Below are positions 1 to 6,299 of a DNA stretch of 8,603 nucleotides, in pieces. The notes beneath the pieces are model-generated. The model saw nothing but the letters and a program-made list of their open reading frames with translations. It did no database searches and was not told the DNA's origin. Position 1 is the stretch's first letter; the number at the start of each line of letters is the position of its first letter. This DNA comes from Lactobacillaceae bacterium UBA639 (GTDB lineage: Bacteria; Bacillota; Bacilli; Lactobacillales; Lactobacillaceae), in NCBI GenBank assembly GCA_002299975.1, contig DBOT01000075.1, positions 2,125 through 10,727 on the forward strand, written 5' to 3'. The position numbers and the translations under genes were made by a program.

Positions 1-831
<831 letters not shown>

Positions 832-844
832 GAGGGGATAATTT

Positions 845-1273
845 ATGGCTGACAGTAAATTTAAGGTCACGATTATTACCCCTGACGGCACTGTTTACGA
901 CAATGATAATGCCACGATGGTCATCATGAACACTGCTGGTGGTCAGATGGGGATCATGGCTAATCACGTGCCATTGGTTGCTGCGCTGGAGATCAGCACC
1001 GTGCGGATTAAGCACGATGAAGGAACCGCTGAAGTTGCCGCCGTTAACGGTGGAATCATCCAATTCGATGGCCACCAGGCGCTGATCGCTGCCGATAGTG
1101 CTGAAATGCCCGAGGAAATTGATGTTCAGCGGGCTGAGGCAGCTAAGAAGCGGTCAGAATCACAAATCGAAAAGGCCAAGCGTGAACATAATCAAGATGA
1201 CTTGGCACGGGCTGAAGTGCACCTCAAGCGGGCTATTAACCGTCTGAACACTTCTAAGCTCAACAAGAAATAA
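845..1273 (+). CDS. atpC: F1Fo ATP synthase subunit epsilon
   Basis: Epsilon subunit (142 aa, usual family length) of the central stalk; it couples F1 to the c-ring and can inhibit ATP hydrolysis. Residues about 1-85 form the N-terminal beta-sandwich, with the conserved GQMGIMANHVPLVAAL block at 33-48 and the NGG turn at 68-70. Residues about 92-138 form the C-terminal two-helix domain, charged and Ala-rich. IDVQRA at 92-97 matches the I(L)DxxRA ATP-binding motif described for the thermophilic Bacillus epsilon, and the downstream LKRAINRL also resembles that protein. This suggests ATP-responsive folding of the inhibitory domain (inference). The start is fixed by AGGAGGGG at 830-837, seven bases before the ATG. 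It is the last gene of the atp operon and is followed by a terminator. Confidence 0.98.
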   Translation: MADSKFKVTIITPDGTVYDNDNATMVIMNTAGGQMGIMANHVPLVAALEISTVRIKHDEGTAEVAAVNGGIIQFDGHQALIAADSAEMPEEIDVQRAEAAKKRSESQIEKAKREHNQDDLARAEVHLKRAINRLNTSKLNKK

Positions 1274-1275
1274 AG

Positions 1276-1292
1276 AACTCGTCTGACGAGTT
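1276..1292 (+). other. Small hairpin directly after atpC
   Basis: AACTCGT (1276-1282) and ACGAGTT (1286-1292) are perfect 7-bp inverted arms around a CTG loop, two bases after the atpC stop. No U-run follows, so it is probably not a terminator by itself. It may protect the 3' end or act with the larger hairpin just downstream. Confidence 0.5.
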
Positions 1293-1301
1293 TCGTGACA
1301 T

Positions 1302-1349
1302 AAGGGATTGCGACACGGAAACGTGTTAGCAATCCCTTTGTTGTTTATT
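1302..1349 (+). terminator. Rho-independent terminator of the atp operon
   Basis: AAGGGATTGC (1302-1311) pairs perfectly with GCAATCCCTT (1329-1338). Inside it, ACACG (1313-1317) and CGTGT (1322-1326) close a GAAA loop, separated from the outer stem by a small asymmetric internal loop. A T-rich tail (TGTTGTTTATTTTT) follows. Placement just after atpC fits the end of the atp operon. Confidence 0.9.
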
Positions 1350-1353
1350 TTTG

Positions 1354-1381
1354 TTGATAACGAAAAGAATGCTCTTATAAT
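1354..1381 (+). promoter_or_regulatory. Sigma-A promoter for the ywzB-murA unit
   Basis: The -35 box TTGATA (1354-1359, five of six consensus bases) lies 16 bp upstream of a perfect TATAAT (1376-1381). It sits immediately behind the atp terminator and upstream of the next gene. The predicted transcription start is near 1388, giving a leader of about 100 bases. Confidence 0.7.
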
Positions 1382-1448
1382 TGATGAAAGAAGGATCCAA
1401 TTATTTTGATTAAGTTAAGCTTTCTTAATATTACGGATCATTCGACTA

Positions 1449-1457
1449 TGGTATGAT
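1449..1457 (+). promoter_or_regulatory. Possible second, extended -10 promoter
   Basis: TGG followed by TATGAT (1452-1457) is an extended -10 element with no good -35 hexamer. It would start transcription near 1464, giving a short leader to the TTG start at 1492. It resembles the element in front of the mreB-like gene (TGG plus TATAAT). No direct evidence of activity. Confidence 0.4.
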
Positions 1458-1476
1458 AAAATACAAACGTTTTGTT

Positions 1477-1482
1477 AGGAGG
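1477..1482 (+). promoter_or_regulatory. Ribosome binding site that selects a TTG start
   Basis: A perfect AGGAGG lies nine bases before TTG 1492 and five bases before an out-of-frame ATG at 1488. The nine-base spacing favours the TTG, whose frame encodes a recognisable DUF1146 protein. Confidence 0.75.
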
Positions 1483-1487
1483 CTTAA

Positions 1488-1523
1488 ATGCTTGGAACTG
1501 ACGGGAATTCACGCACTAATTGA
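1488..1523 (+). other. Out-of-frame 11-codon decoy ORF overlapping the ywzB start
   Basis: The ATG at 1488 shares the AGGAGG with the DUF1146 gene and reads 11 codons (MLGTDGNSRTN) to TGA at 1521-1523 in a different frame. It overlaps the first ten codons of the real gene. It may be a chance ATG or could lower or tune expression of the DUF1146 protein. I do not claim it is a functional peptide. Confidence 0.35.
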
Positions 1524-1722
1524 GATTGTGGTCCAGCTACTGTTTGTGTGGTTGGCCTTCAATGCAATTCAAGGCTTTCACATTGAGCGCTTCTTCAAGC
1601 GGCCGCCGCGGACACTGCCATTAGCGATTGTCTTAGCGGCGACGGCAATTGGCTACCTATGTGCGAGCTTCTTCTTGAATATCGTTAGTGCAATCAGCAA
1701 CTTGGTGTATCTAGTTCGCTAG
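1492..1722 (+). CDS. ywzB: DUF1146 family small membrane protein (YwzB-like), TTG start
   Basis: A 76-aa integral membrane protein of unknown function. From TTG 1492 it reads MELTGIHALIEI, the N terminus I expect for DUF1146 proteins. Two hydrophobic segments are visible, at residues about 6-27 and 43-65, joined by a basic loop (RFFKRPPR, 33-40), which suggests a hairpin with the loop in the cytoplasm. IGYLCASFFL (53-62) matches the family's conserved second-helix block. The start choice rests on AGGAGG at 1477-1482. The same frame is open to an ATG at 1453, but that ATG has no ribosome site and lies within a promoter-like element. The gene lies 17 bp upstream of murA. In Bacillus the homologue also lies between atpC and murAA. 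Role unknown. Confidence 0.85.
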   Translation: MELTGIHALIEIVVQLLFVWLAFNAIQGFHIERFFKRPPRTLPLAIVLAATAIGYLCASFFLNIVSAISNLVYLVR

Positions 1723-1739
1723 GGAGTGGGGAGTAAACG

Positions 1740-3056
1740 ATGGAAAAAATGGTGATTAAGGGCGGACGGCGCTTAACCGGTCGCGTTCATATTGAAGGTT
1801 CAAAAAACGCGGCATTGCCGATTCAAGCTGCCAGTCTGCTGGCAACGGTGGGTAGCTTTCGCCTGACCAACGTACCGTCATTATTGGACATCATCACGAT
1901 GAATCGTCTCCTGCAATTTCTCAACGTCACCGTAGTTTTTGACCAGGAGAAACACGAACTGCTGCTGGACACCCAGAAGCCGGTAGCTAACGAGGCGCCG
2001 TTTGAATACGTTGATGAGATGCGGGCTTCTTTACTGGTGATGGGGCCGCTCTTGGCCCGGACCGGCTATGCCAAAGTGGCCCTGCCAGGTGGCTGTGCAA
2101 TTGGTTCACGGCCCATCGATCTTCATATCAAGGGACTGACGGCACTGGGGGCTCAGGTTGACCAGCGTGATGGCTACATTGTGGCCCAGGCCGACCGGTT
2201 GACAGGTGCCCGGATTTACCTTGATTTTCCAAGTGTTGGTGCAACCGAAGACTTGATGATGGCGGCAACGCGGGCAACTGGAATCACAACAATCGAGAAC
2301 GCTGCTCGGGAACCAGAGATCATCGAGTTAGCCAACTTCCTCAACAAGATGGGTGCCCGGGTTCACGGTGCCGGAACCACGGTGATCCGCATCCAGGGGG
2401 TAAACTTCCTCCATGGGTGTGAATATCAATTGATGCCGGACCGCATCGAGGCTGGCACCTTCATGATTGCCGCCGCAATTACCAACGGTGATGTCGTGGT
2501 AGCTGATACGATTGCTGAACATAATGCTTCCCTGATCGCCAAACTGGAAGAGATGGGGGTAACTGTTGTGCGGCAGGATGATGGAATCCGGGTTTTGGGG
2601 ACAGCGGTCCTTCTTCCGACCAATATCAAGACGATGCCGTACCCCGGTTTCCCGACCGATTTGCAACCCCAGATCTCGGTGCTCCAACTACTGGCTAACG
2701 GGGTCAGCACCCTGGATGAGCGGATCTTTGAGAAACGCTTCATGCACCTGGAGGAATTACGGCGGATGAACGCCAAGTTTCAGATCAGTGGCCCGGTGGC
2801 GGTCTTAGATGGGCCGACCAAGTTTAGCGGGGCAGAGGTGACGGCTTCTGACCTGCGTGCTGGAGCAGCCCTGGTTTTGGCCGGTCTAGCGGCAAATGGA
2901 ATTACTCAGGTCCGCAATGTCAGTGAGATTGATCGTGGCTACTACCACTTCCAACAGAAGCTTCGTGCACTGGGGGCCCAGATTGACCGGATTGACATTG
3001 CTGATAAGTTTAAGCTGTCACCAGGTCATCCGACTAACGAAACTAACCATGACTAA
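1740..3056 (+). CDS. murA: UDP-N-acetylglucosamine 1-carboxyvinyltransferase
   Basis: Cytoplasmic enzyme that transfers enolpyruvate from PEP to UDP-GlcNAc, the first committed step of peptidoglycan synthesis. The 438 residues cover the full two-domain EPSP-synthase-like fold. Visible features are the substrate-binding SKN at 21-23; the [14 protein letters not shown] block (94-107); the catalytic-loop [15 protein letters not shown] with Cys119, the fosfomycin-target cysteine (Cys115 in E. coli); the general base Asp307 in [11 protein letters not shown]; and IDRGYYHF (397-404) near the C terminus. The start is set by GGGGAG at 1728-1733, six bases before the ATG. Firmicutes often carry two MurA paralogues. 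This one is in the position of B. subtilis murAA, between ywzB and mbl. With a Cys at the key position, fosfomycin sensitivity of the enzyme is expected (inference). Confidence 0.97.
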   Translation: MEKMVIKGGRRLTGRVHIEGSKNAALPIQAASLLATVGSFRLTNVPSLLDIITMNRLLQFLNVTVVFDQEKHELLLDTQKPVANEAPFEYVDEMRASLLVMGPLLARTGYAKVALPGGCAIGSRPIDLHIKGLTALGAQVDQRDGYIVAQADRLTGARIYLDFPSVGATEDLMMAATRATGITTIENAAREPEIIELANFLNKMGARVHGAGTTVIRIQGVNFLHGCEYQLMPDRIEAGTFMIAAAITNGDVVVADTIAEHNASLIAKLEEMGVTVVRQDDGIRVLGTAVLLPTNIKTMPYPGFPTDLQPQISVLQLLANGVSTLDERIFEKRFMHLEELRRMNAKFQISGPVAVLDGPTKFSGAEVTASDLRAGAALVLAGLAANGITQVRNVSEIDRGYYHFQQKLRALGAQIDRIDIADKFKLSPGHPTNETNHD

Positions 3057-3070
3057 CCCACAGCTTTGGG

Positions 3071-3100
3071 CGATATTATGGTATAATACGAACGATATTA
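3071..3100 (+). promoter_or_regulatory. Extended -10 promoter of the mreB-rodA cluster, flanked by an 8-bp direct repeat
   Basis: TGG plus a perfect TATAAT (3082-3087) forms an extended -10 element. I find no good -35 hexamer at the expected distance. CGATATTA occurs at 3071-3078, just upstream, and again at 3093-3100, over the predicted start site; the copies are 22 bp apart, about two helical turns. The leader to the ATG at 3139 would be about 45 bases. Confidence 0.65.
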
Positions 3101-3138
3101 ACTAAAATGAAATCTTTCTCGAGAAGGAGCAGTAAATA

Positions 3139-4128
3139 ATGGCACAAGATATTGGTATTGATTTAGGAACAGCCAACGTGCTGATCTATGTTCAAGGCAA
3201 GGGAATTGTCCTGAACGAACCTTCCGTTGTTGCGATTGACACCCAAACCAACAAGATTTTGGCGGTCGGGTCTGAGGCCTACCGGATGGTGGGACGGACA
3301 CCAAGTAACATTCGGGCAATTCGGCCATTGAAGAATGGGGTCATCTCGGACTTCGATGTTACTGAAGAGATGCTGGCCTACTTCATTGGTAAGCTGAGTG
3401 TCAAGGGCTTCATGTCCAAGCCAAACATCATGATCTGTGCACCAACCAACATTACCGAGATCGAACGCAAGGCCATCATTCAGGCCGCTGAACAATCCGG
3501 TGGTGGCAAGGTCTACCTGGAGTATGAACCTAAGGTAGCAGCAATTGGTGCCGGTCTCGACATCTTCAAGCCACGCGGTAGCATGGTAATCGACATGGGT
3601 GGTGGTACCAGTGATATCGCCATTCTCTCCCTTGGTGACATTGTTTCCAGTCGGTCAATTCGAATGGCTGGTGATAAGCTCAACAACGATATTGCTGCTT
3701 ACATCAAGGACAAGCATGGCCTGGTTATCGGTGAACACACCGCTGAAAACATCAAGATGAAGATCGGGACGGCCCTCAAGGTTGAAAAGCCAGCCGAAAT
3801 GGACGTTCGTGGTCGGGACGTAGCTAGTGGAATGCCTAAGCAGATTACCGTTAACGAAAACGAAATCGAAGAGGCTATTCACGATACTCTTGAGCAGATC
3901 TTGGCAGCTACGATCAATGTTTTGGAGACTGTACCACCAGAGCTGGCCAGTGATATTATTGACCGGGGCGTTATGTTGACTGGTGGGACGGCTCTCTTGA
4001 AGGGGATTGATAAGCTCTTCAGTGATCGTCTGAAGGTACCGGTTGTGGTATCCCAGAGCCCACTGGACAACGTTGCCAAGGGTGCTGGCGAGATGCTGGA
4101 ACGGATGCAAAAAACTGATAAGAAGTAA
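3139..4128 (+). CDS. mbl: Rod-shape-determining actin homologue, MreB/Mbl type
   Basis: Cytoplasmic actin-like ATPase forming membrane-associated filaments that orient lateral wall synthesis with RodA. It has 329 aa, normal for the family. The phosphate-1 motif [22 protein letters not shown] is at 8-29, phosphate-2 [16 protein letters not shown] at 151-166, [12 protein letters not shown] at 174-185, and the adenosine motif [16 protein letters not shown] at 278-293. Several stretches look closer to B. subtilis Mbl than to Mre[16 protein letters not shown] (129-143), [16 protein letters not shown] (224-239) and [10 protein letters not shown] (268-277). The position after murA is also that of mbl. 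No mreC or mreD follows. Paralogue assignment is inferred; the neutral name is mreB. The start has AGAAGGAG at 3122-3129, nine bases upstream of the ATG. Confidence 0.93.
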   Translation: MAQDIGIDLGTANVLIYVQGKGIVLNEPSVVAIDTQTNKILAVGSEAYRMVGRTPSNIRAIRPLKNGVISDFDVTEEMLAYFIGKLSVKGFMSKPNIMICAPTNITEIERKAIIQAAEQSGGGKVYLEYEPKVAAIGAGLDIFKPRGSMVIDMGGGTSDIAILSLGDIVSSRSIRMAGDKLNNDIAAYIKDKHGLVIGEHTAENIKMKIGTALKVEKPAEMDVRGRDVASGMPKQITVNENEIEEAIHDTLEQILAATINVLETVPPELASDIIDRGVMLTGGTALLKGIDKLFSDRLKVPVVVSQSPLDNVAKGAGEMLERMQKTDKK

Positions 4129-4133
4129 CATCG

Positions 4134-4370
4134 ATGGTTCAGGTATTATGCAAAATGGTGCGGTGGTACCAGCGAACAATTTCGGCACGACGGCAGATTC
4201 GGGTCTGTCGTTATTATCCTAGCTGTTCCCAGTACATGCTCGAATCCTTAGAACGTTTTGGGATGAAGGGGCTCCTGCTAGGAATCGCCCGGATCCTGCG
4301 TTGCCAACCGTTTATGCGTGGGGGCTATGACCCAGTACCTGACCATTTTACGTTTCGACGCAAATACTAA
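4134..4370 (+). CDS. yidD: Membrane protein insertion efficiency factor YidD
   Basis: Small (78 aa) basic protein of the YidD family (formerly DUF37), which associates with the inner face of the membrane and aids YidC/Oxa1-dependent membrane-protein insertion. The family hallmarks are present: RYYPSCSQY (26-34), the basic amphipathic centre, and [14 protein letters not shown] (56-69). Cysteines lie at 6, 25, 31 and 57; Cys31 and Cys57 are in the conserved motifs. It begins five bases after the mbl stop with only a weak AGAAG (4121-4125) in front, so translation probably depends on coupling to mbl. An in-frame ATG at 4155 exists, but it would remove the N-terminal residues (MVQVLCK) before the conserved aromatic WYQ segment. 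Confidence 0.92.
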   Translation: MVQVLCKMVRWYQRTISARRQIRVCRYYPSCSQYMLESLERFGMKGLLLGIARILRCQPFMRGGYDPVPDHFTFRRKY

Positions 4371-4385
4371 GTAAAAGGTGAAATT

Positions 4386-4610
4386 GTGGCTAAAAAAGAC
4401 AAAAAGATTGAAGTAAGTGTTAAGGATATTGAACGGCAAAATCAACCGGTTCAGCAGATCTTTATTGGTGAACGGCTGATTGGTGAAGTGGTAACGGACA
4501 ATGACCGCTTCAAGGCTCTTCTGACGGCAGATCAGAGCGAATTCTTTGTTCATTCGCAAGAAGAAGGCCTGGAGATGGTTCTCCAGCAGTACCACCTGCA
4601 CCAGCACTAA
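4386..4610 (+). CDS. DUF2969 family small protein, GTG start
   Basis: A 74-aa soluble protein that I recognise as DUF2969, a family found in Lactobacillaceae and relatives; function unknown. The N terminus is Lys-rich (MAKKDKKIEVSVKD), the middle carries the repeated-looking IGERLIGEV (27-35), and it ends in a His-rich QQYHLHQH (67-74). No membrane segment or signal peptide is visible. The GTG start is supported by AAAGGTG at 4374-4380, five bases upstream. It lies 15 bp after yidD and 46 bp before rodA, in the same run of genes, so a link to envelope growth is possible but only by position. I do not recognise a catalytic motif. Confidence 0.85.
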   Translation: MAKKDKKIEVSVKDIERQNQPVQQIFIGERLIGEVVTDNDRFKALLTADQSEFFVHSQEEGLEMVLQQYHLHQH

Positions 4611-4656
4611 TGCGGTACCGTTCTCTTTGAAAATAATTGAGTAAAGGAGTTAGGTA

Positions 4657-5850
4657 ATGCAACGTTCGCAAAGTGATGAAGAAAGTCGGATTGACTGGGG
4701 GATTATTTTCTGTGTCCTCCTGCTAGCGTTGATTGGGTTAGCCTCTATTTACGTGGCGGCTGTCCATGACCGCCAACCGACTAGTGTGGCCCGTCAGGTA
4801 ATTACCCAGCTGGTATGGTACGCGATTGGGACAATTCTGATTGTGGTAATCATGCAGTTTGATTCGGAGCAACTGTGGAAGATTGCGCCAATTGTTTATT
4901 GGCTGAGTCTCTTTCTCATGTTTGCCATCCTGGTCTTCTATAGTCGATCGTACTACGCAAGTACCGGGGCGAAGAGTTGGTTTGCCATTGGGCCGTTTAC
5001 CTTCCAGCCTTCAGAAATTATGAAACCGGCCTATATTCTGATGATGGGCCGGGTGATCACCACCCATAATAACCGGTATAGTGTCCATACCGTTCAGTCT
5101 GACTGGCGGTTGATTGGGACAATGTTCCTCTGGCTGTTGCCAATTCTGGTTTCACTGCACTTCCAAAATGACTTCGGGACATCGCTGGTGTTCTTTGCCA
5201 TCTTCTGTGGAATGGTCCTGGTCTCCGGGGTTACCTGGCGGATCATCGCCCCCGCAGCGACTGTATTAGCAGTAGTTGGTGGTTCGGCCCTGGCTATGGT
5301 TACTTCATCGGTTGGGCGGCGAATCCTGGAGCACGTTGGTTTTCAGGCCTACCAGTTCGACCGGGTTGACACCTGGTTGCACCCAGAACAAGATACGACT
5401 AACCAGGGGTATCAGCTATGGCAGAGTATCAAGGCGGTTGGTTCCGGTGGAATTGCCGGGACCGGGTTCAACAACTCAAAGGTCTATGTACCTGTGCGGG
5501 AATCAGATATGATTTTCTCCGTAATTGGTGAGAACTTTGGCTTTATCGGTGGGGTTCTCCTCATTCTGATTTATTTACTCTTAATTTATCTGATGATTCG
5601 TGTTACATTTGATACTAAGAATGAATTTTATGCCTACATCTCAACCGGGGTCATTATGATGATCCTTTTCCACGTTTTTGAAAACATTGGAATGAACATT
5701 GGATTGCTGCCGTTGACAGGGATTCCGCTTCCGTTCATTAGCGCCGGGGGTTCTTCTTTAATTGGTAACCTGATCGGGATAGGGATGGTAATGTCGATGC
5801 GTTATCACCATCATTCTTACATGTTTAGTAACAAAAAAGAGTTTAGATAG
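4657..5850 (+). CDS. rodA: SEDS peptidoglycan glycosyltransferase RodA (FtsW/RodA/SpoVE family)
   Basis: Polytopic membrane enzyme that polymerises lipid II into glycan strands for side-wall elongation, working with a class B PBP and the MreB/Mbl cytoskeleton. The 397 residues show about ten hydrophobic segments. Landmarks are GAKSWFAIGPFTFQPSE (104-120), NDFGTSLVFF (171-180), NQGYQLWQSIKAVGSGG (249-265) and GTGFNNSKVYVPVRESDMIF (268-287). Asp284 corresponds to the catalytic Asp of the SEDS extracellular loop. The family signature PLTGIPLPFISAGGSS is at 352-367. Around Asp284 the usual PE-H-TDFIF pattern reads PVRESDMIF, a local divergence. An FtsW identity is less likely given the mbl context and lack of division genes. 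AAAGGAG at 4643-4649 lies seven bases before the ATG. Confidence 0.93.
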   Translation: MQRSQSDEESRIDWGIIFCVLLLALIGLASIYVAAVHDRQPTSVARQVITQLVWYAIGTILIVVIMQFDSEQLWKIAPIVYWLSLFLMFAILVFYSRSYYASTGAKSWFAIGPFTFQPSEIMKPAYILMMGRVITTHNNRYSVHTVQSDWRLIGTMFLWLLPILVSLHFQNDFGTSLVFFAIFCGMVLVSGVTWRIIAPAATVLAVVGGSALAMVTSSVGRRILEHVGFQAYQFDRVDTWLHPEQDTTNQGYQLWQSIKAVGSGGIAGTGFNNSKVYVPVRESDMIFSVIGENFGFIGGVLLILIYLLLIYLMIRVTFDTKNEFYAYISTGVIMMILFHVFENIGMNIGLLPLTGIPLPFISAGGSSLIGNLIGIGMVMSMRYHHHSYMFSNKKEFR

Positions 5851-5864
5851 TGGGGTATATAGAT

Positions 5865-6164
5865 ATGGCTGCAAAAAACAACTACTTTTGGACTAAGAAG
5901 CTCGACAACGGTAACACTCGGGTAGGCCTGAATGATCAGGGCCGTGATGACCTGGGTAAGATCAGCTTCATCGATGTTCCTGCCAAGGAAACGACCCTTG
6001 AAGATGGTGGCAAGTTTGTTTCTGTCGAAGCCGAAAAGGCCGTTACTGACCTGGATAGCCCAGTAGCAGGAACCATTGTGGCGGTCAACGATAAGGTTGT
6101 CGATGACCCAGCCGGCTTGAGTTCCGACGACGAAGCAGAAAACTGGATCGTCGAAGTTAAGTAA
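5865..6164 (+). CDS. gcvH: Short glycine-cleavage H-like lipoyl carrier protein
   Basis: A 99-aa single-domain protein of the biotin/lipoyl fold. It resembles GcvH: LGKISFIDVP (30-39) matches the LGDIVFVELP strand; VEAEKAVTDLDSPVAGTI (54-71) carries the lipoyl-accepting Lys58; and VNDKVVDDPAGLSS (74-87) matches VNEALEDPxLxN. It ends at NWIVEVK and lacks the C-terminal helical tail of standard 125-130-residue H proteins. Standard H protein shuttles aminomethyl groups. GcvH is also a lipoyl relay in B. subtilis, and short H-like proteins occur in lipoate/ADP-ribosylation gene sets. Neither gcvT/gcvP nor lipoate ligase genes are in the window, so a relay or other role is plausible (inference). 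The start at ATG 5865 follows a weak AGTGGGG (5849-5855). It lies 14 bp after rodA and is the last gene before a terminator. Confidence 0.82.
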   Translation: MAAKNNYFWTKKLDNGNTRVGLNDQGRDDLGKISFIDVPAKETTLEDGGKFVSVEAEKAVTDLDSPVAGTIVAVNDKVVDDPAGLSSDDEAENWIVEVK

Positions 6165-6173
6165 TGAATAAGT

Positions 6174-6209
6174 AAAGCAACTGCCATTTGGTGGTTGCTT
6201 TTTTATTTT
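6174..6209 (+). terminator. Rho-independent terminator after the gcvH-like gene
   Basis: AAAGCAAC (6174-6181) pairs with GTTGCTTT (6194-6201). The stem continues inward through TGCC/GGTG with two G-U pairs to an ATTT loop, giving 12 pairs. A U-run (TTTTTTATTTT) starts within the right arm. It probably ends the transcript that begins at the mbl promoter. Confidence 0.92.
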
Positions 6210-6215
6210 GGACCA

Positions 6216-6244
6216 TTGGCGGCATCGGCTAATCATGTTATACT
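6216..6244 (+). promoter_or_regulatory. Promoter of ddl
   Basis: TTGGCG (6216-6221) lies 17 bp upstream of TATACT (6239-6244), and the -10 is preceded by TGT, giving an extended -10. It sits just after the previous terminator. Predicted start near 6251, leader of about 50 bases. Confidence 0.7.
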
Positions 6245-6284
6245 TAAGATTCTAGGAATAGCGGATTAAATAAAATATATATGT

Positions 6285-6291
6285 AAGGTGG
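6285..6291 (+). promoter_or_regulatory. Ribosome binding site that fixes the ddl start
   Basis: AAGGTGG ends eight bases before ATG 6300. An in-frame GTG at 6288 lies inside this site and so cannot be the start. Confidence 0.8.
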
Positions 6292-6299
6292 TATTTCAA

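Noticed and set aside
1453..1491. Upstream ATG start for the DUF1146 protein (89 aa)
   Set aside because: It has no ribosome site, lies within a promoter-like element, and adds 13 basic residues not expected in the family. TTG 1492 behind AGGAGG fits better.
2328..2776. Minus-strand open frames of 119 and 116 aa inside murA
   Set aside because: Both lie opposite conserved MurA sequence and overlap each other in different frames; typical chance frames.
3057..3070. CCCA/TGGG hairpin after murA as a terminator
   Set aside because: The stem has only four pairs and no U-run follows, so readthrough from murA into mbl is likely.
3655..4188. 177-aa open frame on the minus strand opposite mbl and yidD
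   Set aside because: It is a shadow of two well-supported + strand genes, has no ribosome site or recognisable domain, and runs through conserved coding DNA.
5850..5864. GTG start for the gcvH-like gene, overlapping the rodA stop
   Set aside because: The extra MGYID is not part of the H-protein core, and ATG 5865 is a better codon at workable spacing from AGTGGGG. Not fully excluded.
5817..6236. 139-aa minus-strand open frame over the end of rodA, the gcvH-like gene and its terminator
   Set aside because: It overlaps a convincing + strand gene and a terminator, and its translation shows no family features.
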